Source: JAWOGN01 sp046496815
GTDB lineage: Bacteria > Desulfobacterota > DSM-4660 > Desulfatiglandales > Desulfatiglandaceae
Assembly (NCBI GenBank): GCA_046496815.1
Contig: JAWOGN010000165.1
Location: 1-18,795, forward strand
Direction of reading: 5' to 3'
DNA: 18,795 bases
The translations under genes were made by a program, and so were the position numbers. Numbering within the stretch: position 1 is the first letter of the stretch; each line of letters starts with the position of its first letter. Of the stretch, positions 8,278 to 15,028 are shown one piece after another. The notes beneath the pieces were generated by a model that saw only the letters and a program-made list of their open reading frames with translations, was not told the origin of the DNA and ran no database searches.

Positions 8278-8475
8278 ATGCACCTATACTGGCGTATCAT
8301 AGAGGAGTTAAAGCTCCTCGGAGAAACCTGGACGATTACCAATCCCAACCTATTGAGGTGTTACAGAATCTGGCTTGAACAGCATTCAGATGCCATTGAA
8401 CGCATCACCGCGGATGAAGCAGCGAAGAATTTAATGTCCTTTGGTTACAGAGGAATTCCTCACTCTTTAAATTAG
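8278..8475 (+). CDS. Small hypothetical protein (65 aa)
   Basis: I do not recognise this 65-residue protein. It begins MHLYWRIIEELKLLGETWTI, is helical and basic, and ends in GYRGIPHSLN. The pattern of Trp, Arg and Leu (NLLRCYRIWLEQHSDA) suggests a helical bundle, perhaps a nucleic-acid or protein-binding module, but this is speculation. The start ATG 8278 has GGGAGA at 8263-8268 with 9-nt spacing; the upstream ATG at 8230 has none. The strong terminator about 125 nt downstream is oriented for this strand and supports real transcription. Confidence 0.6.
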   Translation: MHLYWRIIEELKLLGETWTITNPNLLRCYRIWLEQHSDAIERITADEAAKNLMSFGYRGIPHSLN

Positions 8476-8599
8476 CGAGGTGCGTGATTTGGAAATGTGC
8501 TTCCCCTCAGGAATCACCCCCCGGACATCGAAACCTATCGACTCCCACAAATACGGAAGGAACGCCTCTCAGTAGCCTCAGACCTTCCGTCGGTCCGGG

Positions 8600-8622
8600 A
8601 CCGAATCTTTGATTCGGTTTTT
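8600..8622 (+). terminator. Rho-independent terminator
   Basis: A perfect 8-bp hairpin ACCGAATC (8600-8607) / GATTCGGT (8611-8618) with a TTT loop runs directly into TTTTT. It is oriented to stop + strand transcription from the two small genes before it meets the oppositely oriented gene at 8627. A second inverted repeat, ACGGAAGG (8553-8560) / CCTTCCGT (8583-8590), lies just upstream. Confidence 0.8.
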
Positions 8623-8626
8623 GAAA

Positions 8627-9244
8627 TCATTTGGCAACCAGCGTGTAAACCAATTCTTCAGCCATTCCCATGCTGATCCGGTTCATGTTGAGGGTCAGGG
8701 TGTACAGCATTGGGTCATCGTGATCCTCCTTATCTGAAAAGTAAGACAGGAAACGACTCCGGACCATATCCGCGCGTTTCACCGCTTTTTCAGCTGCATT
8801 CTCCGTCAGTTTGTAAGTGTCCATGAGAAATCGAACACGATGTTCAAAGTCCGCCAGGAGCAGGACATGTACCGTATCTTCAAAGCCTTGAAGGGTATAG
8901 TTGCTTCCTCTTCCGATGATGACCACGTTTCCTTCCTCGTAAAGCTTATAAATAACCGCCTTCACCTCCTCCACATACCGATTTTCGTCCAGCCGAACAT
9001 GGGTATCGGAGACGTGACGGCGATCGATATAGCCCGGGCTCACGATCTTATCCAGTAATTTCATAAGCTTCGACGTTCCTCTTTTTTCCAGGGTACGGAC
9101 CTGCCGAGGAGAGACCCCAACCTTTTTTGCCACCTCTTTGTTCAGCGCGTCATCCACATAGCGATACCCCAATCTTTGAGACAACCTTGCACCCAAGGTT
9201 GTCCCCCCTGCCCCGAATTTCCGTGATATTGTGATGACTGCCAT
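8627..9244 (-). CDS. Cytidylate-kinase-like protein (AAA_26 type)
   Basis: This encodes a 205-residue P-loop NTPase. The start MAVITISRKFGAGGTTLG is the atypical P-loop of the cytidylate-kinase-like family (ISRxxGxGG rather than GxxxxGKS). The following LSQRLGYRYVDDAL and the central VVIIGRGSNYTL, then ADFEHRVRFLM and an Arg-rich lid (KRADMVRSRFLSYF), match that family. These proteins are nucleotide- or small-phosphoacceptor kinases, often of unproved substrate; this is probably not the housekeeping Cmk. The start at 9244 is chosen over one 27 codons upstream because GGAGGT (complement of 9251-9256) stands 6 nt away and the motif begins here. The gene is alone on its strand, with convergent and divergent neighbours. 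Confidence 0.85.
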   Translation of the reverse strand: MAVITISRKFGAGGTTLGARLSQRLGYRYVDDALNKEVAKKVGVSPRQVRTLEKRGTSKLMKLLDKIVSPGYIDRRHVSDTHVRLDENRYVEEVKAVIYKLYEEGNVVIIGRGSNYTLQGFEDTVHVLLLADFEHRVRFLMDTYKLTENAAEKAVKRADMVRSRFLSYFSDKEDHDDPMLYTLTLNMNRISMGMAEELVYTLVAK

Positions 9245-9767
9245 GGTGTCACCTCCCACCTGTGGTTTGGTTGAATCCCCGTGCGCACCGTTAGCCCCGA
9301 AAACCGGTGGCTCATTGAAATCCATTTTGCGAAAACAGCGCCTATGTTGACACCTCTTCGGAACGTCAATTCCGTCTTTGTCTACAACCTTGAACGTTGA
9401 ACCCGGAACCTATGAATCCTTACTCCATTCAGTGCGTCTTTTTGGAATTATAACTACCGGAAAAAGCACGAAGAAAAAACTTTATAGGCCGAATCTCGAT
9501 AATTGTAAATCGTTTTTTCGGATCCCCTGACAAGGCGAAAACCGAACGGCGGCCTTTGCACCGTTTGTTGGCCTTGTTTCGCGGGATTTTCTGTGCTAAA
9601 GTTTTTTGTGTCCGTAATAACCATCCCAAAATGCAAAAAAACAAGCGGCAAATTTACAGGGAGCTGACGTGCCGAAAATGTTCCTTGAGGCGCATTTCGC
9701 CCCCGGCGTATAATCCTTTTTTAGTCGGCTGAATTGCCCCACAAACGCCGATTCAGGAGAAAAGCCC
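9245..9767. other. Divergent intergenic region
   Basis: About 520 bases lie between the divergent kinase-like gene (-) and the GAF gene (+). The short ORFs here (for example 9429-9644 on -) are rich in basic and aromatic residues and look non-coding. A possible - strand promoter, TTGACG (complement of 9364-9369) with CATAGG 17 nt further, could serve the 8627-9244 gene. The clear + strand promoter is listed separately. Otherwise I see nothing. Confidence 0.5.
9685..9714 (+). promoter_or_regulatory. Sigma70-type promoter of the GAF-kinase-Usp operon
   Basis: TTGAGG at 9685-9690, an 18-nt spacer and a perfect TATAAT at 9709-9714 lie about 54 nt before the GAF start codon. It is the best vegetative promoter in the window and gives a short leader. 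Confidence 0.65.
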
Positions 9768-10367
9768 ATGCAGAAAAAGTCGGAAAGAAGGTTCTACCTT
9801 CGACACTTCAAGGCCATAAGCCATGCGATCGCTACCTATGAGGACCTGAATACCCTCATCAAACACCTTGCGGAGGGTACAAGCCGAACATTTAAGGCAA
9901 AAGGGTGCAGCATCATGCTCCTGGATGAACAGGAGAACCAGCTGTTTCATGTAGCGAGCTATGGAATCAGCAAGGATTATCTCCAAAAGGGGCCTGTATT
10001 CTTCGATATAAAGCACTGTGCCCTCTGCACGGGAGAGCCTGTGTTCGTTGAGAATATGCAGGATGATTCCCGTGTTCAATATCCCGGGGCCGCCGCCAAA
10101 GAAGGGATTGTGTCCATGCTGTCCATTCCCATTAAAAGCCGGGACAAGATCATCGGCATACTGAGGATTTATCATGCAGAACCCTGGATCATCGACAAGG
10201 AAGATATTGAATCCCTGTGCGTGCTGACGGAGCTTCTGGGACTGGTCATCGACTACAATGGACTCAAGAACTTCCTTGACCAGGTGAAGGTTGCGCTTGA
10301 GAGCCTTCCACTCCGAATGCTGGGGGGTATCGCCTGTGAAGGGACGACTCGTCAAAGATACGACTGA
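9768..10367 (+). CDS. GAF-domain sensor protein
   Basis: This encodes a 199-residue cytoplasmic protein consisting mostly of one GAF domain (about residues 24-163). The usual features are visible: helix LNTLIKHLAEGTSRTF, strand CSIMLLDEQENQLFHVASYG, the mid-domain VFVENMQDDSRVQYPGAAAKEGIVSMLSIPI and RDKIIGILRIYHAEP, followed by a closing helix. Cys84 and Cys87 (KHCALC) and Cys47 could bind a metal or act as a redox switch, but this is speculation. No output domain is fused. The next gene begins inside its last codons and encodes a kinase-like protein, so the GAF protein is probably the sensory partner of that kinase. The start ATG follows AGGAG at 9753-9757. Confidence 0.9.
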   Translation: MQKKSERRFYLRHFKAISHAIATYEDLNTLIKHLAEGTSRTFKAKGCSIMLLDEQENQLFHVASYGISKDYLQKGPVFFDIKHCALCTGEPVFVENMQDDSRVQYPGAAAKEGIVSMLSIPIKSRDKIIGILRIYHAEPWIIDKEDIESLCVLTELLGLVIDYNGLKNFLDQVKVALESLPLRMLGGIACEGTTRQRYD

Positions 10368-11244
10368 GATTTTTTCCATAGATTATGGGGACATCATTCA
10401 AATCGGGGAAAAACGCTATCAAGTGACGGGACATGAGCGTGAATGTCGATTCGGAATGGAGGACCCCAAGTTCTGGGTCAAGCGGGTTGTGGATATGGAG
10501 TCAGGAGAGAAAAAGATTATGAAACTCTCTTTCTTTGAATCATTCGACACCCGGTTCGGAAACGCCAAGGTAAAATGCTTTAGGAACCCGGAGAAGGAAG
10601 CGCGAATTTTAGAACTCGTCAAAGATCATCCCCATTTCATGCACGGTACGGGACACAAAGATGAAAAAGGCAACATTATCAGAATATTAGATATCGTGTC
10701 GGGGCCGAATTTTTTTCTTTATATGGATTTATTCGATAGGGGCTATGACACCTATTTGAAAGAAGTGCTTCCGGATATTTTGAAAAAAATAGTCAAAGCA
10801 TTTGAAGCGATCCGGTATCTTCATGTTCATGGTTTTAAGCATGGCGACATCCGGAATGATCATATTATTATAGAGCGCGATACAGGCAACTATGTCTGGA
10901 TTGACTTTGATTATGACTACGAAACCGAAGAAAACCCGTTCAGCCTCGATTTATTCGGCCTGGGAAATATTCTAATCAATGCGGTCGGCAAGGGTTTTCA
11001 CACGATTCAAATGATACTGAGTGACTCGATAACCTACGGAAACTTGCAAGAGAATCTCGAACCCAAGGATTTCTCTATCCTCCATAAGCGGAGATTTATT
11101 AATTTACGAAAACTCTACCCGGATATCCCAAAGCCTCTCAATGATATTCTTATGCATTTCTCAAGGGGGGCGAACATATATTACGAATACGCGGATGAAA
11201 TCATCGAAGATTTAAACAGGTGTCTATACTCCAACTTTGAATAA
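10336..11244 (+). CDS. Protein-kinase-like protein (Ser/Thr or Kdo-kinase-type fold)
   Basis: This encodes a 302-residue eukaryotic-like kinase fold. Lys63 in EKKIMKLSFF is the likely ATP-anchoring lysine. YLHVHGFKHGDIRNDHI gives the catalytic loop, with Asp171 and Asn174 (H-G-D-x-x-x-x-N reshaped to HGDIRND), and VWIDFDYDYE gives the metal-binding Asp190 in DFD rather than DFG. SLDLFGLGNIL resembles helix F. There is no glycine-rich loop of the standard kind. The target could be a protein or a small molecule. The start is GTG 10336: GGGGGG at 10322-10327 is 8 nt upstream, and the longer frame from 10291 lies wholly inside the GAF gene. The 32-nt overlap with the GAF gene implies translational coupling. 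A universal stress protein gene follows 13 nt later. Confidence 0.82.
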   Translation: MKGRLVKDTTEIFSIDYGDIIQIGEKRYQVTGHERECRFGMEDPKFWVKRVVDMESGEKKIMKLSFFESFDTRFGNAKVKCFRNPEKEARILELVKDHPHFMHGTGHKDEKGNIIRILDIVSGPNFFLYMDLFDRGYDTYLKEVLPDILKKIVKAFEAIRYLHVHGFKHGDIRNDHIIIERDTGNYVWIDFDYDYETEENPFSLDLFGLGNILINAVGKGFHTIQMILSDSITYGNLQENLEPKDFSILHKRRFINLRKLYPDIPKPLNDILMHFSRGANIYYEYADEIIEDLNRCLYSNFE

Positions 11245-11257
11245 TGGGAGGAAAACT

Positions 11258-11704
11258 TTGCCGAATTCCGTCCTGGTTTCCTTAAATGATTCCGTAAGTT
11301 CTCAGGCTGCCCTGGATTTTTTCGCTCGCCTCGAATTATGTCCGGAAAACTGCCATATCACCCTGCTTCATCTTTTCAGAAAACCATCGGCCAGCGAAGA
11401 CCTGATGGGGAAAAAATTCACGAAGGAACTCCCTGCAAGGTATATGGCGATCTTGGAAAGGGCCAAGGACAGACTGGTCGATTCCGGATACAATCCGAAA
11501 AATATTGAGATCGTCATGTTGACGGAGGCGTACGCCACCATCGCCGAAGGAATTATTGACCAATGCAGGAAAAGACATGTTGACATGGTGGTGATCGGCC
11601 GTAAGAAAATGTCCAAGGCCGAAGAGTTCGTATTAGGTGATGTGAGCGTCAAACTGGTTCGAGCGCTTGAAGAAACAGCCGTCCTGGTGGTTAAGTCCGA
11701 ATGA
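11258..11704 (+). CDS. Universal stress protein (UspA family)
   Basis: This encodes a 148-residue UspA-domain protein, a cytoplasmic alpha/beta nucleotide-binding-type fold linked to stress survival. The first strand NSVLVSLNDSVSSQAALDF, the HITLLHLF strand, the helix before IEIVMLTEAYATIAEGIID and the DMVVIGRKK strand are all present. The ATP loop is modified: after VVIGR the usual G-x-G is missing (KKMSKAEEF), and GDVS replaces GSVS/GSTS, so ATP binding may be weak or lost. The start is TTG 11258, with GGGAGG at 11246-11251 and 6-nt spacing; the frame is open further upstream only into the end of the kinase gene. It closes the GAF-kinase-Usp operon. Confidence 0.88.
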   Translation: MPNSVLVSLNDSVSSQAALDFFARLELCPENCHITLLHLFRKPSASEDLMGKKFTKELPARYMAILERAKDRLVDSGYNPKNIEIVMLTEAYATIAEGIIDQCRKRHVDMVVIGRKKMSKAEEFVLGDVSVKLVRALEETAVLVVKSE

Positions 11705-11903
11705 GGCCGATTCCAAACAGGATGTCCCCGGTGCGGCTTGTCTTTATCCCACAATGAAATTCATCGCTTTTTTGTATCACTTTAGCACTTTGAAAATCCC
11801 CCATATGGGAAAAGGGGGCCGTTGGGATCACTCTGAGATGCAACGCCACGCGGGATTCAAATACCGTACCTTTTCAGCAATGAATTTTTAACGGTCTTGT
11901 CGA

Positions 11904-12209
11904 ATGAAAAAATCTCTGGGAATTCTTGTAAGTTCCGCTCAGCATATGGACAAACTGGTAACACTTTGTCGCAGTGCCCAAAAAAAAGGGGTGGAAGTCA
12001 GCATTTTTTTTTCACATCTGGGTGCAGAGCTAACCCAGGACGTGCGATTTAAAGAACTCCGAGGCCTTGCCAAGCTGTCTCTGTGTCAGGTGTCTTTCCA
12101 AAGCCAAGGACTCCGACCGCCCGTCGACGGCTTGGACCCGAAGGACTTCGCCACCCAAGCCCGACATGCGGAATTGATTGAAGCATGTGATCGTTACGTG
12201 GTGCTCTAG
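11904..12209 (+). CDS. DsrE/TusD-like small sulfur-relay-type protein
   Basis: This encodes a 101-residue soluble protein. The opening SLGILVSSAQHMDKLVTLCRSAQKKGVEVSIFFSHLGAELT is a Rossmann-like strand-helix-strand typical of DsrE-family subunits. Cys61 in LAKLSLCQVSF sits where the family carries its sulfur-accepting cysteine; Cys22 and Cys95 are also present. The end, FATQARHAELIEACDRYVVL, fits the last helix and strand. It is the first of three consecutive short genes whose order and sizes suggest a DsrEFH/TusDCB-like set, which carries persulfide sulfur between cysteines. The start codon is ATG with no strong ribosome site seen. Whether it serves sulfite reduction, tRNA thiolation or another sulfur transfer cannot be told here. 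Confidence 0.7.
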   Translation: MKKSLGILVSSAQHMDKLVTLCRSAQKKGVEVSIFFSHLGAELTQDVRFKELRGLAKLSLCQVSFQSQGLRPPVDGLDPKDFATQARHAELIEACDRYVVL

Positions 12210-12225
12210 AAAGGAACAATACAGC

Positions 12226-12519
12226 ATGGAAAATATCCGGCATGTCGCCCTGTTGATACGGAAAACAGAGGACTTGTGGGAAGGCAGTCGCTCAGCCTTG
12301 GGCCTGGCGGTTGAAAACTTCTTTGTCCACATGTTTGTGCTGAACGTTGAAGTGGATATGACGGATGCATACCGTGAAAATCTCGAATGGCTTGAGGACA
12401 CGGAGGCTGAATGCTATTCCAATAACCAGACAAATGCGGAAAAATACGGCTTCCGATATATGGCGCTGGATGAAATCGGCAGAAAACTGAGACACATGGA
12501 TCTCGTGATTCCTTTTTAG
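12226..12519 (+). CDS. DsrF/TusC-like small protein
   Basis: This encodes a 97-residue protein whose first part, HVALLIRKTEDLWEGSRSALGLAVENFFVHMFVLNVEV, resembles the start of DsrE/DsrF-fold subunits: a strand, then a helix beginning with a Ser-Arg-Ser-Ala-Leu-Gly-Leu-Ala stretch. The only cysteine is in EAECYSNNQ (about residue 64). The end IGRKLRHMDLVIPF fits a helix and final strand. The start ATG 12226 follows AGGAA at 12212-12216. An in-frame start at 12178 would overlap the previous gene by 32 nt and lacks a ribosome site. It lies 16 nt after the DsrE-like stop and 9 nt before the next gene, so the three are one operon. Confidence 0.65.
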   Translation: MENIRHVALLIRKTEDLWEGSRSALGLAVENFFVHMFVLNVEVDMTDAYRENLEWLEDTEAECYSNNQTNAEKYGFRYMALDEIGRKLRHMDLVIPF

Positions 12520-12528
12520 GTGTGGCCG

Positions 12529-12708
12529 ATGAAAATCCTGCACATTTTAAAAACAGAACCGGATCACACCACCAAAACGCTCATGTCTGCCTTCGACGGC
12601 TCACAAGGAGAGAAAGCCACCATATTTAGGCTTTATGATCCGCAAGCAGATTTTGAAAAACTGCTAGACCTTATTTTCGAACACGACAAGATCATCTCCT
12701 GGTGGTAA
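12529..12708 (+). CDS. DsrH/TusB-like small protein, short
   Basis: This encodes a 59-residue protein starting MKILHILKTEPDHTTKTLMSAF and ending DKIISWW. DsrH/TusB proteins begin with M-L-H-x-x-x-(K/R) and close on a strand ending in Trp, and they are the third gene of dsrEFH/tusDCB sets, so position and ends agree. It is clearly shorter than the usual about 95 residues and has no cysteine, so it cannot carry the persulfide itself and may be structural. The start is ATG 12529 with AGGTG at about 12519-12523; GTG 12520 is an alternative. The stop stands 14 nt from the stop of the convergent PocR gene. Confidence 0.55.
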   Translation: MKILHILKTEPDHTTKTLMSAFDGSQGEKATIFRLYDPQADFEKLLDLIFEHDKIISWW

Positions 12709-12722
12709 AAAATATCCTTGAA

Positions 12723-13232
12723 TCATATTCGGATAGTATTTTGGAGTTGATGGTAGATTCTTTGCGTGATCGCGGATATTTTTGACCGGTCCCCTTCAGG
12801 CACCCGTTTTGTCAGTGCTTCAATCTCCGCTTCCTTCAGTTTGGTGCTCTTTTCGATAAGAAAAGCTTCAAGTTCTTGCCCCTCAATACGCGCACCACAG
12901 GCGGTCAGCGTTCCTGCAAAACCCGCTTGAGAAAAAACCGGGATGACAAGCTTCAGCATGCCCGCGTCACAGAAATCAATTATCGGTCTCCTCGTTTCCT
13001 TGGCTGCCTCGGCCATAAATTGCTGTGCCTGACTGCAAATAAAGGAGGACGCTTCTGGGTTGGAACGGATTTTTGAACAAAGGGGATTGCGTTGTCCACC
13101 CACCTCCAGCACTGTATTCTCTTTGTCGGTAATGGCGGATGGTATCCCCAGTTCCCGACAGACACTGTCGAGAATCCGCTGCCATTCTTCCTTGGATTTG
13201 ATGTCATATAGCGTTGTCACTGGGTTTCCCAT
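12723..13232 (-). CDS. PocR-domain sensory protein
   Basis: This encodes a 169-residue protein with a single PocR-type ligand-binding domain. After an N-terminal helix (KEEWQRILDSVCRELGIPSAITD), the domain shows its four spaced cysteines: Cys52 (NPLCSKI), Cys66 (FICSQ), Cys88 (DFCDAGM) and Cys112 (TACGA). The FCDAGMLKLVIPVFSQAGFAGTL stretch is the family hallmark. PocR domains are thought to sense small molecules and usually precede histidine kinases, GGDEF or AraC-type regulators; here no output domain is attached, so it acts by partner or is a stand-alone binder. A C-terminal helix of about 45 residues is charged. The start has AAAGGAA (complement of 13237-13243). It lies downstream of the selenoprotein gene on the same strand, but with a strong terminator between. 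Confidence 0.85.
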   Translation of the reverse strand: MGNPVTTLYDIKSKEEWQRILDSVCRELGIPSAITDKENTVLEVGGQRNPLCSKIRSNPEASSFICSQAQQFMAEAAKETRRPIIDFCDAGMLKLVIPVFSQAGFAGTLTACGARIEGQELEAFLIEKSTKLKEAEIEALTKRVPEGDRSKISAITQRIYHQLQNTIRI

Positions 13233-13268
13233 TCCATTCCTTTCCTTCCACTTCAGCCCCTGAGAAAG

Positions 13269-13300
13269 AAAAATCCCGCCGACTCCGGGGCGGGATTTTT
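13269..13300 (-). terminator. Bidirectional rho-independent terminator
   Basis: The stem AAAAATCCCGCC (ending 13280) pairs with GGCGGGATTTTT (13289-13300) around an 8-nt loop. It has a T tract in both readings. It sits after the Fe-S oxidoreductase gene on the - strand, separating it from the PocR gene. Confidence 0.88.
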
Positions 13301-13333
13301 CTTCACGCCAAGACGCCTGACTTATTTAACGAA

Positions 13334-14626
13334 TCATAGTCCGACCTCTGCCAAGTCAGGTCCCAGGTATTCACGTTCATTTTCACCCAGAATCCCCAAA
13401 GACAGGCAAATGAGTGTCCACAGATGCACCGTATGATATTTACCCTCATAGTGCTCAGCAAGATCATGGATTTGGGCATGACAGTTGTGGCACGCAGCAA
13501 CGCAATAATCGGCGCCGGTCGCAATGATCTGATCAAATTTCACCTTTCCGTACTGGTGTCGGGCATCCGTATAGCCCGACTGCAAATACCCGCCGCCGCC
13601 CCCGCAACAGTAATTGTTGGACTTGTTGGGGTGCATCTCAATAAAGTTTTCCTCCCCCACCACGGACTTCACAACAAAGCGCAAATCCTCGGCCACCGGA
13701 TCCCCAAAGCTTTTGCGCACGATCTGACACGGATCCTGAACCGTAAACTTGACCTTCAGGTCTTTGTTCCAGTCTGAGTTGACTTTGAGTTTTCCTTCCC
13801 GAATCCACTTGGCATAATATTGATAGATGCTTGCAACTTCAAAATCATGAGGGATGTTGAATTTTTTCAGTCCTGCCAGGACCGAGAAAGTAACGTGCCC
13901 TCACTCGGTATTGAGAAAAACCTTACATCCCAGTTCCGACGCCTTCTTGGCGCTCAGCGCGGTAACGTGCTCCCAGGCTTCGTCGTCGGCAAGAAACATG
14001 CAGTAATTCTCACCCGCCCATCCCGCGCTACCGTATGTCCAGTCCGCCCCCACAAGATGAAGAATCTTCCAAAGGGGTACCAACTCGTCCGGCTCGGTCA
14101 CCGGCTCCCTGGAATTCTGATTGAGAAAAAAGTAGGCGCCCTTTTTATCGATCGGGGCCTGGAGATCTTCCCAACCGGGCTGGGACTCCCTCACCTCCTC
14201 CAAGACGTCTTCCACCACAAACTGAAAATCTTCCGGAGAAGCCCCCATGGCGCTGCACGAGTCATTTCTCAAGGCCATGTCGCAGGAGCCCAGGATACCT
14301 TTGGGTCGCTTTTCACGGGGCCAGCTCTGACGGGCCAGATAGACCATCTGCGGAATATCCACCTTCATGGGGCAGGCGTAGATACATCGCTGGCACATGC
14401 TGCACATCCACACCCAGGGCGTCGTCGTCACCTCGTCGTCGAGTCCAAGCGCCACCATTCGCACAAATTTTCTGGGGTCCATATTCTCCAGACCGGTTGC
14501 CGGACAGCCACTCGCACAGGTTCCACAAGTGAGGCAGAGATTTAGATTCCCCTCCGGCAACAGTTTATTAACCTTCTCTCTGAATTCGCCTTTCTGCTCA
14601 CTGACATTTATCGCTTCATCTGACAT
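13334..14626 (-). CDS. HdrD/DsrK/TmcB-like Fe-S oxidoreductase, probable selenoprotein (in-frame TGA at 13901-13903)
   Basis: This encodes a 430-residue protein when the TGA is read as selenocysteine 242. Residues 25-90 form a two-[4Fe-4S] ferredoxin domain: C31LTCGTCASGCP and C75SMCQRCIYACP. The C-terminal half has a complete CCG domain for a noncubane cluster: Cys300, Cys340-Cys341 before GGGGG, and Cys379-x2-Cys382. The TGA lies in T-E-(TGA)-G-H of the preceding degenerate half, where DsrK-like relatives read E-C-G-H. The frame is identical on both sides and the intervening 60 codons (13721-13900) have no other stop. A SECIS-like hairpin follows the TGA. The start ATG has GGAGGG 7 nt upstream. 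The family passes electrons between menaquinol or cytochrome partners and a cytoplasmic disulfide/thiol; the partner is not in the window. Alternative: a nonsense-mutated pseudogene, which the Cys position and intact downstream part argue against. Confidence 0.85.
13867..13885 (-). promoter_or_regulatory. Putative bacterial SECIS element
   Basis: On the - strand, UCGGUCCU pairs with AGGACUGA (8 bp including one G-U) around a GGC loop. The loop begins 24 nt after the UGA codon. Bacterial SECIS elements lie inside the coding region just after UGA and usually have G residues at the start of a small apical loop, which is what is seen. It would recruit SelB with Sec-tRNA. Not verified by folding software. 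Confidence 0.6.
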
Positions 14627-14667
14627 GAACTTTCCCTCCGTTAAGTACTTGTTACCACATGATAATA

Positions 14668-14701
14668 TTGCTCAAGCAATCCATCCTGAGAGGAGATGGA
14701 T
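14668..14701 (-). promoter_or_regulatory. Two inverted repeats in the selenoprotein gene leader
   Basis: The palindrome TTGCTCAAGCAA (14668-14679) directly abuts an ATCCATC (14679-14685) / GATGGAT (14695-14701) inverted repeat. Both lie between the candidate promoter and the start codon, so they could be an operator or RNA hairpins of a regulatory leader. No factor can be named. Confidence 0.35.
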
Positions 14702-14725
14702 TTGAAAATCACCCTTCGCCCGTAT

Positions 14726-14754
14726 CTTTTAACCCGTTCCATTCTGAAAGTCAA
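14726..14754 (-). promoter_or_regulatory. Candidate promoter of the selenoprotein gene
   Basis: On the - strand TTGACT (complement of 14749-14754) is followed after 17 nt by TAAAAG, or after 16 nt by TTAAAA. This would give a leader of about 90 nt. The -35 is good and the -10 is moderate. Confidence 0.35.
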
Positions 14755-14934
14755 TTGGGTTATGTGAAAAAGAACTCATGCGTACGCCGCCCACTATGAA
14801 CAATATCCCTAATCGCATTAGAATCACTGCATACGGCAACCAGCCATTAGCTCTCTGTAGGACCCAACCGTTCGCGTGATCACAAAAACCCAATGTTAAC
14901 AAGCTAGAATATAGCTACATTGTAAACAAATATG

Positions 14935-14965
14935 TTGCCAATCAGCAGACGATCGCCTATATAAT
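14935..14965 (+). promoter_or_regulatory. Candidate promoter of the glutaryl-CoA pathway operon
   Basis: TTGCCA at 14935-14940, a 17-nt spacer and TATATA at 14958-14963 (overlapping TATAAT at 14960-14965) form a good sigma70-like promoter. The leader to the acyl-CoA dehydrogenase start would be about 260 nt and would include the repeat element at 15029-15140. Confidence 0.45.
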
Positions 14966-15028
14966 ATTTTGTGACTTGTGAAGCGTTGAATGCCCATTCG
15001 ATTGAGCATTCGATCCAAAGTTGACGGT

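Noticed and set aside
8103..8348. An 81-residue - strand ORF between the small genes
   Set aside because: Its C-terminal half looks somewhat protein-like, but there is no ribosome site, it overlaps the better-supported 8278-8475 gene, and no promoter or terminator fits it.
13334..13720. A separate 128-residue Fe-S protein starting at 13720
   Set aside because: It is the C-terminal part of the protein beginning at 14626. The frame is the same, and the residues upstream of its first Met continue the family sequence back to the TGA.
13861..13910. A frameshift explanation for the split Fe-S oxidoreductase
   Set aside because: Both parts are in the same frame with no shift; only the single TGA interrupts the reading.
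13820..14545. A 241-residue + strand ORF
   Set aside because: It is antisense to the Fe-S oxidoreductase, and its composition is that of a shadow frame.
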